A stretch of DNA of 42,057 nucleotides. Origin: Omnitrophica bacterium GWA2_41_15. GTDB taxonomy: Bacteria > Omnitrophota > Gorgyraeia > Gygaellales > Profunditerraquicolaceae. Position 1 is the first letter of the stretch. Each line of letters opens with the position of its first letter. The DNA is taken from contig CAKKQZ010000005.1 of assembly GCA_919902445.1 (NCBI GenBank), forward strand, positions 1-42,057. The letters are read 5' to 3'. The notes beneath the pieces are model-generated. The model ran no database searches. It saw only the letters and a list, made by a program, of their open reading frames with translations, and had not been told where the DNA came from. Below, in pieces: positions 1 to 6,326 of this stretch. Both the position numbers and the translations under genes were made by a program.

Positions 1-108
1 GATAAATTTTACTTTATTATCCAGGATGCACCCTTTCATCAGCGGCTTGCATAATTTTTTTAATCTTTTACATTCTCCTTCTATTTCGTAAGGGCACGCC
101 CAACTCAT
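1..108 (-). CDS. small cysteine-rich protein, partial at window edge
   Basis: An open frame starts at an ATG 7 bases after the stop of the hemerythrin-like gene and runs off the window start, so only the first 36 residues are seen. Cysteines fall at residues 5, 12, 19 and 26, exactly seven apart, within a lysine-rich context (CPYEIEGEC, then KGC). Such spacing is unlikely by chance and suggests a small metal or Fe-S binding protein, which fits the Fe-S/di-iron cluster it ends. There is no clear Shine-Dalgarno, so it may be translationally coupled to the gene before it. I do not recognise the family. Its full length is unknown. Confidence 0.5.
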   Translation of the reverse strand, partial: MSWACPYEIEGECKRLKKLCKPLMKGCILDNKVKFI

Positions 109-115
109 AACATTA

Positions 116-868
116 TTATTTTATACAGTTAAAACCTTCTTTTATCTTCTGCCACCCATTTTTATCAACTATAAATTCAAGGGAGGCCGGATAAAAAATA
201 TAGGTCTCGCGGAATATATGGTTGCTTATATCAGAGATGAATTTATCTTTTGATTTTTTTATTTCTCCGATTTCTAAGGTGTTCGGCTGTTTAGGGGTAT
301 TTCTAAGAATATCAATTATTTTAGAAAGGGTATCCCTGAAATTCTTGTGTTCATCCCTTAAATTCTGCGGGTGCTCCTGCATACCGTTTGCCTCAAGTGC
401 TGGAAACAAAACTTCTTCTTCCTTTCTAATGTGCGTATCAAGTTCCGCATAATAATCTTGCGCCTCTTTGAGGGTATTTTTAATCTTCTCTAAAGAAGCG
501 TCTTTATCTATCCCTGATAAGGAATAGCTTAGTATTCTTAACTTCTTGATATTTTCCTTATGGTCGTTTGAAAGCATGGATAGCGGGTGATCATTCGCTA
601 AATTGTATTTCTGTCCTGCTAAATCCTCCTCTAATTCAGGAAGCGAAATAGAAAAGATGCGTTTAAGCGGCATACGCACATCGTTACATCCTTCTATCCT
701 AAAATTATTCTTCAGGATATCGGCTGCCGTAGTGACGAAAAATTTTGCCCCTACCTTATTCAAAATCCCGATAAGCATACCCCTTGCAGACTTTAATTCA
801 TCTTCGCTGGCATGCCCTGCCTTAAGTATCACTTTCATAAAATCACCCGCTATGCTTAAATCTTGCAC
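116..868 (-). CDS. hemerythrin-like di-iron protein with unknown N-terminal domain
   Basis: This 250-residue protein has a hemerythrin-type four-helix domain in residues about 90-230. Likely iron ligands are H103, H146 with E150 (HxxxE), H174, and H217 with E221 (HxxxE). Proteins of this class bind O2 or NO, or store and deliver iron. The first 85 residues form a separate domain I do not recognise. The start is a GTG at 868, preceded by AGAGGTG, 11 bases after the stop of the FmdE-like gene. It is one of three hemerythrin-like proteins in this cluster, each with a different N-terminal part. Whether it senses, scavenges or repairs is inference. Confidence 0.8.
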   Translation of the reverse strand: MQDLSIAGDFMKVILKAGHASEDELKSARGMLIGILNKVGAKFFVTTAADILKNNFRIEGCNDVRMPLKRIFSISLPELEEDLAGQKYNLANDHPLSMLSNDHKENIKKLRILSYSLSGIDKDASLEKIKNTLKEAQDYYAELDTHIRKEEEVLFPALEANGMQEHPQNLRDEHKNFRDTLSKIIDILRNTPKQPNTLEIGEIKKSKDKFISDISNHIFRETYIFYPASLEFIVDKNGWQKIKEGFNCIK

Positions 869-879
869 ATTGACACCTC

Positions 880-1512
880 TTAATTTAACTCCTGCACCTT
901 GAATAGCCCCTTGGCCTCTTCAAATAAAACTGCCTTTACCCTTTCCTGCCACATCCTTTTAAAATCCTCTTCCTGTTTTTTAGTTGCCGTTCCGACGATG
1001 CATTTGGTAAAAAGAGCGTGCATATTCTCGCTTTGAGGCAGGCTCTCGGGATGGTACGTTACCTTAACGGATTTTTTATTGTCATCCCGGGTAAATATGA
1101 AGGCGCTCGGCTCTTCATTTGCTTCGTCAAAAATAAGTTTGCCCTTGCGCGCAAACCTCTCCCCTAATCCCGCAAAGCCGGTTTCTGGAGCAGCACCGGT
1201 GATCAAGCTTATAACCTGCGAAATCGGGCCGTTTGCGCCATTATCGACATTTCCTAAAACCTTAACGCTTATTTCGCCCCTTACCGGCACCTGATCCTTA
1301 TACAACGCCTTCAGGGCTTTTTGAGTTACCTTATAGGCTCCGGATACAGCGGGACAGGAATGGCCTGCCAACTTTACCGCATCCTGATAAGTAAAAATAA
1401 ATTCTTCCCCTTCATCAATTGCTCCCAGAAACTCAGCCAGCGGCTCCCTAAGTTTAATAGGCTCCACATCGCCATAAAACGACTGCTTCCACCTTGTCTG
1501 AATACCGCACAT
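880..1512 (-). CDS. FmdE-like protein (formylmethanofuran dehydrogenase subunit E domain)
   Basis: This 210-residue protein matches the FmdE family as I know it: the motif AGHSCPAVSGAY near residues 49-60 carries the conserved H51 and C53 thought to bind metal. Stand-alone FmdE proteins occur in many anaerobes that lack formylmethanofuran dehydrogenase, and their function is largely undefined. There is no zinc-ribbon tail; a C-terminal helical part of about 50 residues follows. The start has a good Shine-Dalgarno (GGGAGGTTAA). The gene lies in the Fe-S/hemerythrin cluster, so a redox or metal-handling role is more likely than methanogenesis-type C1 chemistry. Confidence 0.75.
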   Translation of the reverse strand: MCGIQTRWKQSFYGDVEPIKLREPLAEFLGAIDEGEEFIFTYQDAVKLAGHSCPAVSGAYKVTQKALKALYKDQVPVRGEISVKVLGNVDNGANGPISQVISLITGAAPETGFAGLGERFARKGKLIFDEANEEPSAFIFTRDDNKKSVKVTYHPESLPQSENMHALFTKCIVGTATKKQEEDFKRMWQERVKAVLFEEAKGLFKVQELN

Positions 1513-1565
1513 AATTATTAACCTCCCAAGAAAATCGCTTCGCGATAACTTTAATGTGATAAAAA

Positions 1566-2078
1566 TTAACCTGCCTTAATAACTTCTTCCTGAACCGGCC
1601 ATTTATTTTTGGTGGCTACGGAGAAAATAGCTGCGCTGTCAGCTCCGGTTTTAGTGCCGGCAATCGCAACAACTTTTTCATCCCCTAAAACTCCACCCTC
1701 CCTTAGCATCTGGACAATAATATGGCAAACCTTAACTCCTGTTCCATATTTCTCCTTGACTTCGCTTAGGTGGACATACCAACGGGGAAATCCTAACCTG
1801 CCAAAAACCTTACCTATAATCTTACGCAATAAGACCATACGCGGATTATGCGTATAAACCACAGCCTTATTTGCCAAGAGAGCCTTGCGGATATCTTCGT
1901 TAAACCTTCTTTCCTGCGTTGGTTTACCCTCGTCGTGCGTTACAACAATCATCTGCAGGTTTTGTCCCTTAACCAACTCCAGAAGTTTTAGAGCAGTATT
2001 ACCGGTTGTAGAAGCAATCACTAATGTAGATATATTATTTTTCTTTGCCGCATCGATTGCAGGTTTTAATATACCCAT
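1566..2078 (-). CDS. stand-alone pyruvate kinase C-terminal (PK_C) domain protein
   Basis: The 170 residues resemble the alpha/beta C-terminal domain of pyruvate kinase, the part that binds effectors, with no catalytic barrel. Visible features are the IASTTGNTALKLLEL strand-loop-helix near residues 21-35 and an AIAGTKTGADSAAIF segment near residues 138-152. Free PK_C proteins are known in bacteria and archaea, and their role is unclear; a small-ligand or phosphate sensor is a guess. The ATG directly follows the TAA of the upstream gene (TAAATG), so the two are probably translationally coupled. Family is firm, function is open. Confidence 0.8.
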   Translation of the reverse strand: MGILKPAIDAAKKNNISTLVIASTTGNTALKLLELVKGQNLQMIVVTHDEGKPTQERRFNEDIRKALLANKAVVYTHNPRMVLLRKIIGKVFGRLGFPRWYVHLSEVKEKYGTGVKVCHIIVQMLREGGVLGDEKVVAIAGTKTGADSAAIFSVATKNKWPVQEEVIKAG

Positions 2079-2543
2079 TTAAGCCTGCACCCATTCCTCT
2101 GAAAGTATATCCCCCTGCAGGCTCACCACTATTGATTTAACGGGTATTTTTCTTTTCGCTGATTGCAGCGCCTGCTGCGCCATTGCCACTAAACCTCCGC
2201 AACAGGGAACCTGCATAATCATTACCGTAAGGGTATTGATTTGTGCGTCATCGATCAGGGACTTTATCTTCTCCACATACTCATCCTGCCCTTCATCCAG
2301 CTTTGGGCAGGCAATAGCGACTGATTTACCTTTAAGATAATCCTTGTGAAAATCTCCGACCGTAAAAGGGACGCAATCGGCGGAAAGCAGCACATCCGCT
2401 TTCTGATAATAAGGCGCCATCGGAGAAATCAAATGCAACTGTATAGGCCACTGCCTTAACTGGGACTCTCTTTTACCTGTCTCATCGCCTTTATTTTCTT
2501 TATCCCTGAAATCAAACGTTTTTGAACCCGGGCAACCATCCAT
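2079..2543 (-). CDS. C-terminal half of the SQLRQW ferredoxin family, encoded separately
   Basis: The 154 residues begin with MDGCPGSKTFDFRD, followed by SQLRQWPIQLHL and a Rossmann-like domain with C57, C79 and a C114-C115-GG pair. In my memory of anaerobe genomes this domain is normally fused behind a two-cluster ferredoxin in one protein of about 270-290 residues, joined at a CPGS motif. Here the ferredoxin half is a separate gene at 5340-5780 that also ends in a CPGT motif. The start ATG has a strong AAGGAGGT 6 bases upstream. A dispersed repeat lies immediately upstream of that site. It probably works in complex with the ferredoxin half; that is inference. Confidence 0.7.
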   Translation of the reverse strand: MDGCPGSKTFDFRDKENKGDETGKRESQLRQWPIQLHLISPMAPYYQKADVLLSADCVPFTVGDFHKDYLKGKSVAIACPKLDEGQDEYVEKIKSLIDDAQINTLTVMIMQVPCCGGLVAMAQQALQSAKRKIPVKSIVVSLQGDILSEEWVQA

Positions 2544-2556
2544 TTTATTACCTCCT

Positions 2557-2646
2557 TAATGAGCGCATAACTTACGAACACGCTTAGTGTGAGTAAGTTA
2601 TTTGCGCGAATTAATCCCGCTTCTTGCTTTCCTAAGGAACAGCGGG
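2557..2646. repeat. dispersed hairpin repeat, copy 1
   Basis: A long imperfect palindrome (2557-2613; arms with GCGCATAACTTAC and GTAAGTTATTTGCGC around a short loop) is followed by a second small hairpin bounded by CCCGC and GCGGG (2616-2646). It sits between the ferredoxin C-half gene and the hemerythrin-like gene upstream, and the upstream gene's last codons and stop lie inside it. Five further copies are listed separately. Confidence 0.85.
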
Positions 2647-3443
2647 AGAAGTTCAACTTTACCTGCCTTATAAAACTTTTCCTCTAATGCAAAAATAAAT
2701 TCCTCGTGCTTTTTAGCCACCCCCTCTCCTTTATTTTTATCGGCTTCATTAAATTTCTGATATATCTCTCCTATTTGGCTTACAGTCAAGCCCCTATCCA
2801 TCCAGGGGTATAATATTTCATCCTCTTTTTTGATATGCTCGGTTAAAAGCTCCTTATAACCGTTTAAGTGTTCGGCAACTGCAGCTTTATCCTTATTTTT
2901 CACCCCCTCAACCACGCACCTTACATGGCTTCTTCCTGCTTCGTGGTCGGTGAGCATGGTTTTAACTATATCCAGGTTCTGGTCAAAATATTTAAAAAGT
3001 ATGTCTTCTTCTTTTGCGTGATGGTATTTATCCGCGTAGGCGCGAATAAAATCAACGCTATCCAAAATCAGCCCCTTGCCTTCTTTAGTACTTAAATCCA
3101 TATTCTCAATAATGTCAGGTATCAACGCAATCAATCTCTTAATCAAAACATGCTCATCAACTAATTTTTTTATCGGCGGTGAATATTTTAACTCTCGCGA
3201 CTTTGGTTTTCTTGTAATCTTTGGTATTTTTATATCCCTATCCGGATAGACCGCCTTTGCTATTCTTATCATTAATTCCTGCTCTTCATCTTCAGGCAGA
3301 TTATGTATCTCGACTACATCCTTAAGCAGGCAGGTTCCAACATTGCAGGGAACGCAGCCGATATTATACTTATTAAGTATTTCGGCGACCTCAGGAAATT
3401 GCGAGATAATCTCTTTTATCCCCCTGTTAAGGTATTCTTCCAT
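2598..3443 (-). CDS. hemerythrin-like protein with N-terminal cysteine (DUF1858/ScdA-like) domain
   Basis: This 281-residue protein has a short N-terminal domain with CVPCNVGTC (C30, C33, C38) that resembles the DUF1858 or ScdA N-terminal type. A hemerythrin domain follows (H98, H142 with E146, H167, H203 with E207). The layout resembles RIC proteins (YtfE/ScdA), which repair Fe-S clusters damaged by NO or oxidants. The ATG overlaps the TAA of the DUF438 gene by one base (TAATG), so they are coupled. The last 15 or so residues (from ELLPLF to the stop) lie in dispersed repeat copy 1, so the natural C-terminus was probably replaced. Confidence 0.82.
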   Translation of the reverse strand: MEEYLNRGIKEIISQFPEVAEILNKYNIGCVPCNVGTCLLKDVVEIHNLPEDEEQELMIRIAKAVYPDRDIKIPKITRKPKSRELKYSPPIKKLVDEHVLIKRLIALIPDIIENMDLSTKEGKGLILDSVDFIRAYADKYHHAKEEDILFKYFDQNLDIVKTMLTDHEAGRSHVRCVVEGVKNKDKAAVAEHLNGYKELLTEHIKKEDEILYPWMDRGLTVSQIGEIYQKFNEADKNKGEGVAKKHEEFIFALEEKFYKAGKVELLPLFLRKARSGINSRK

Positions 3444-4213
3444 TATTTTTTCTTCTTTAGGTCAGCCGGGGCAAAACAACAGTATCCAATGGCGTCAAAT
3501 TTCTTGCGCACATCCTTCCATTCATCTTTCGAGAGAGTCTGTAAAGCCATGGGGTAAAGGATATTATCTTCTTTATAGATATGCTCATCAAGGTTCTTGG
3601 TCAGGAAATCTATTATCGGCTCAATAGCATTGACTAACTCACTGAAGCCTTTGCCTTCAGACATCATGGTGTTAAAAAATTCTTTCTTTTTTGCAAGAAA
3701 CTCCACGTGGTCTTCTCTGAATATCTGCGGCGGCTCGGTTATGCCATGGGCCTCAAGGCGCGGGAAAAGCGCGTCCTCTTCGCGCTTATGATGTTTTTCG
3801 GTTTCCACAAAGAAATGCGATAGCTCTTTTAAGGTATTAATTTCTTTTTTTGCTTTTTTTAAAGAGCCGAGGGTTTTTATCTTCTCCAGTGTTTTCTTAA
3901 GTTTCTTTAAGTTCTTCTTTATTATCGTATGCTCATCCATGCATATATGTATCGGATGCGAAACTGGCAGTTTTATCTTCTTGGCTGCAACCCCCAGCTG
4001 TTCTTTCATTACTTCAAGATGCACATCGCAGAGGCGCTTCATCTCCTGCCTTTGCGTGCCCTCCTGGATTAATTCCTGCTCGGCTAAGGCAAGCTCTTTC
4101 GGGTCTACATCTTTGAAATATTTTGCCGCTTCTTTCTTAACTGTCTCAAGCTCTTCCGGCCTTGCCTCATGGAGTTTCTTTAATATCGGCTTTAACTCTT
4201 CGCGGTTTGCCAT
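3443..4213 (-). CDS. DUF438-hemerythrin protein
   Basis: The start is taken at the ATG at 4213, which has GGGGTGA 5 bases upstream; an in-frame GTG at 4222 is less likely. Residues about 1-75 are a helical DUF438-type domain, and residues about 85-245 a hemerythrin domain with likely ligands H95, H142 and E146, H169, H211 and E215. DUF438-hemerythrin proteins in anaerobes are linked to O2/NO handling or redox sensing. The usual C-terminal PAS domain of longer family members is absent. A short CC pair and lysine-rich tail end the protein. The stop overlaps the next start by one base. Confidence 0.85.
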   Translation of the reverse strand: MANREELKPILKKLHEARPEELETVKKEAAKYFKDVDPKELALAEQELIQEGTQRQEMKRLCDVHLEVMKEQLGVAAKKIKLPVSHPIHICMDEHTIIKKNLKKLKKTLEKIKTLGSLKKAKKEINTLKELSHFFVETEKHHKREEDALFPRLEAHGITEPPQIFREDHVEFLAKKKEFFNTMMSEGKGFSELVNAIEPIIDFLTKNLDEHIYKEDNILYPMALQTLSKDEWKDVRKKFDAIGYCCFAPADLKKKK

Positions 4214-4230
4214 AACTATCACCCCGATTC

Positions 4231-4452
4231 TTATTGGACTGCTTCTACTTTCTTTATTTCCGGAACTACTCTTTTTATCGCCTTCTCAACGCCCATTGAT
4301 AAAGTCATCGAAGACATAGGGCATCCTCCGCAGGCGCCTTTCAGCCTCACCTTGACTATGCCATCCTTTACCTCAACCAGCTCAACATCTCCACCGTCTG
4401 CCTGAAGCGCGGGCCTGATCTCATCCAGCGCCTTTTCAATTCTTTCTCTCAT
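4231..4452 (-). CDS. NifU C-terminal domain (Nfu-type) Fe-S scaffold
   Basis: At 73 residues this is a minimal Nfu domain. The segment ALQADGGDVELVEV and the motif CGGCP (C41, C44) are the family signature; the two cysteines bridge a [4Fe-4S] cluster between two subunits. It would build or carry clusters for the ferredoxin and other proteins of the cluster. A Shine-Dalgarno (AAGAAGGGAG) precedes the ATG. It lies 17 bases before the DUF438-hemerythrin start. No other Fe-S assembly gene (SufBC, IscS) is in the window. Confidence 0.93.
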   Translation of the reverse strand: MRERIEKALDEIRPALQADGGDVELVEVKDGIVKVRLKGACGGCPMSSMTLSMGVEKAIKRVVPEIKKVEAVQ

Positions 4453-4481
4453 TTTATTCTCCCTTCTTTAGGTTTATATTT

Positions 4482-5210
4482 TTATAAGTATATCTTTTTT
4501 GCCAATTCTTTTCCCGATGCAGTAAGAAAAACTTTGTCAATTACCTTACTCAATTTCTCTTTTTCTTTTGTGTCAACTTCGTCTTTTAAATTTACCAGCC
4601 AGTCCGAATCGTATAAAACCTTGAAATTCTGCGTATTGGCCTTGGCCGGAGAATGATGATGCGCTATTATCTCGCAGATCTCATCGATATTCTCCTTGCT
4701 TAAACCTATCTTAAAAAGTATTTTCCTTGCAACTAAAGGCCCCTCTTTTTCCTGATAATGCCCGGCATTAGAACCGTATTTTTCTTCGGCAACTTTTATT
4801 CCAACATCGTGCAGAATACTTGCAGGAATAACAATATGCCAGTCGGCCTTCTCCTGCTTTAATAATTCCTCCGCGTAACCCATTACTTTTTTCGCATGGC
4901 TTATCCTCTTTGCGTCCTTGCCGAAATAAACCTCAAGCTCGCTTATGAGTTTATCTTTTATGGTTACTGCCCTATTTTTCATAAAATTACCATAGGCTTC
5001 ATCACCCACGCACTCTTTTGCGTATGCGCACCATTCAAGGCAACTTGCCCCCTGCTCCCGCACCACTGTTTTTTTACATTTAAAGCAGGTGGCCTTTACT
5101 TCATCCGTCCAGATCTCCACCTCTTGCGAACAGAACGGGCATTTTATGAATTCCGGCAGAGGTTGCCTGATTACCTTAGAACCCGGGCATTCAAAAGGGA
5201 TTTTATCCAT
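4482..5210 (-). CDS. zinc-ribbon/HD-domain phosphohydrolase-like protein with CPGS motif
   Basis: The start is taken at the ATG at 5210 (242 residues); an in-frame GTG 15 bases earlier lies inside a dispersed repeat. Residues 8-11 are CPGS, then a zinc ribbon (C24, C27, C42, C45), three more cysteines (C57, C61, C67), and an HD domain (H105, H134-D135, H184-186, D201). HD proteins hydrolyse phosphate esters or nucleotides; here the metal ligands look intact. The N-terminal CPGSKVIRQPLPE block recurs in homologues I remember next to Nfu and ferredoxin genes. The substrate is unknown. The CPGS motif is shared with both ferredoxin-half proteins. Confidence 0.8.
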   Translation of the reverse strand: MDKIPFECPGSKVIRQPLPEFIKCPFCSQEVEIWTDEVKATCFKCKKTVVREQGASCLEWCAYAKECVGDEAYGNFMKNRAVTIKDKLISELEVYFGKDAKRISHAKKVMGYAEELLKQEKADWHIVIPASILHDVGIKVAEEKYGSNAGHYQEKEGPLVARKILFKIGLSKENIDEICEIIAHHHSPAKANTQNFKVLYDSDWLVNLKDEVDTKEKEKLSKVIDKVFLTASGKELAKKIYL

Positions 5211-5213
5211 TTT

Positions 5214-5342
5214 TAATGAGCCCACGACTTACGGAACGTAAGTCGTTTGGGCGAATTAATCCCGAGCAGCTATAGGCTGAACGGGAAAATGAGCGCATAA
5301 CTTACGAACACGTTAGTGTGAGTAAGTTATTTGCGCGAATTA
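5214..5342. repeat. dispersed hairpin repeat, copies 2a and 2b
   Basis: Two palindromes lie in tandem. Copy 2a (5214-5258) has arms with GCCCACGACTTACG and CGTAAGTCGTTTGGGC. Copy 2b (5286-5342) has the GCGCATAACTTAC / GTAAGTTATTTGCGC form. A small hairpin with CCCG and CGGG ends (5261-5285) joins them. Relative to copy 2b, copy 2a changes both arms so that pairing is kept. The stop codon of the ferredoxin-half gene is the first three bases of copy 2b on the minus strand. Confidence 0.85.
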
Positions 5343-5780
5343 CTCCCTGAAATCGATAATCTGCGTGCCGGGGCATGCCTGATGGCCGCCGGCCTCATCC
5401 CTATTAAGTTCTGAAGAGCCTGAGCATAAAGGGTTTTCTATTCCCTGCTCATTTAAAAAGGTAAGCGCCTGGTTAAAAAATTCTATTTGGTTATGGCCTT
5501 TTAAATGTTCGAGGTGGGCCTTTATCACATTCCTGCCTTGGTTTACGATATTCCCCATGACCCTTCTTTCATCGTATACCTGTGCTTCTCTTTCTTCAAT
5601 GGTGATTGCTCCGACAGGGCAATGTCCGATGCACGCACCTAGGCCGTCGCAATACAGGTCGCTGACTAACCTTACCTTGCCGTCAATTACCTGCAAAGCG
5701 CCCTCCGGACAATTAGGTATGCATAAGCCGCAGCCGTTGCATTTTTCTTCATCTACCCTGATAATCTTTCTTTTTGCCAT
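5340..5780 (-). CDS. two-cluster ferredoxin-like protein, front half of a split family
   Basis: This 146-residue protein starts with a standard cluster motif CNGCGLCIPNCP (C14, C17, C20, C24). The second motif is CDGLGACIGHCP (C44, C50, C54), where Leu47 stands at the usual second cysteine, so the second cluster has only three ligands from this motif. A helical linker follows, and the protein ends with ACPGTQIIDFRE. In homologues I remember, the chain continues from a CPGS motif into the SQLRQW domain; here that domain is a separate gene at 2079-2543. The stop codon lies at the border of a dispersed repeat. Likely an electron carrier for the cluster. Confidence 0.85.
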   Translation of the reverse strand: MAKRKIIRVDEEKCNGCGLCIPNCPEGALQVIDGKVRLVSDLYCDGLGACIGHCPVGAITIEEREAQVYDERRVMGNIVNQGRNVIKAHLEHLKGHNQIEFFNQALTFLNEQGIENPLCSGSSELNRDEAGGHQACPGTQIIDFRE

Positions 5781-5795
5781 TGTCTAATCCCTCTC

Positions 5796-6191
5796 TTACA
5801 TCAAAGATGTTATGTTTATGGATTTTAACTGCGAAAAGACATGTTTTTCAATGCCGTTAATTTTCTGCCTAAGAATGCATGCGTTAGTATCAGGGCAGAG
5901 GTGTTTATTAAAAACGCATTCATTCAACTTAAGCGGCCCCTGAAATATCCTGATTAAATCCACCAGGTAAATTTTTCCCGGCGGAAGGGCGAGTATAAAT
6001 CCTCCGTTTTTCCCCCTGAATGATTTAAGCAGCCCTGCCTTATTTAATATTTGCAGTATTTTTCTTAAAAACGGCCGGGGCATCTTTAATTCATCAACCA
6101 GCTCATGCACAGATGTTATCCTGTTTTCATTCCTGGCTATCTGGCAAAGTGCCCTTGCCGCGTAATCCGTATCTCTTGTAATCAGCTTCAC
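5796..6191 (-). CDS. Rrf2-family transcriptional regulator with Fe-S type cysteines
   Basis: This 131-residue protein has an N-terminal winged helix (MKLITRDTDYAARAL to RGKNGGF) typical of Rrf2/IscR/NsrR. C92, C99 and C105 match the three-cysteine cluster ligands of IscR-type members, so it should sense cluster status, NO or oxygen. The start is a GTG with GGAGGAA about 10 bases upstream. It is the first gene of the cluster and lies just behind a promoter with a palindrome, so it probably represses itself and the downstream genes. The ligand cannot be told from sequence. Confidence 0.93.
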   Translation of the reverse strand: MKLITRDTDYAARALCQIARNENRITSVHELVDELKMPRPFLRKILQILNKAGLLKSFRGKNGGFILALPPGKIYLVDLIRIFQGPLKLNECVFNKHLCPDTNACILRQKINGIEKHVFSQLKSINITSLM

Positions 6192-6263
6192 CTAAGCTCT
6201 TCCTCCCGTTAATACCCGGCTCTTCTGGCCCGGAAAGGCTGGGTTCATTTTCTCATTACGGAT

Positions 6264-6293
6264 AATGATACCATATTAGTATCATTTTGTCAA
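6264..6293 (-). promoter_or_regulatory. promoter with embedded palindromic operator for the Rrf2 cluster
   Basis: On the minus strand TTGACA (6288-6293) and TATCAT (6265-6270) are 17 bases apart, a near-ideal sigma-70 promoter. Between and over them lies a perfect inverted repeat, AATGATAC - 7 bases - GTATCATT (6264-6286), covering the -10 box and most of the spacer. A repressor bound there would block RNA polymerase. The neighbouring Rrf2 gene is the obvious candidate; this pairing is inference. Confidence 0.8.
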
Positions 6294-6326
6294 GAAAAAT
6301 TTTTTTTCCAAAAGGTTTTATTAGTT

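Noticed and set aside
2456-2656. An open frame of 66 codons on the minus strand
   Set aside because: It reads through dispersed repeat copy 1 into an alternate frame of the ferredoxin C-half gene, which has far better family support and its own Shine-Dalgarno.
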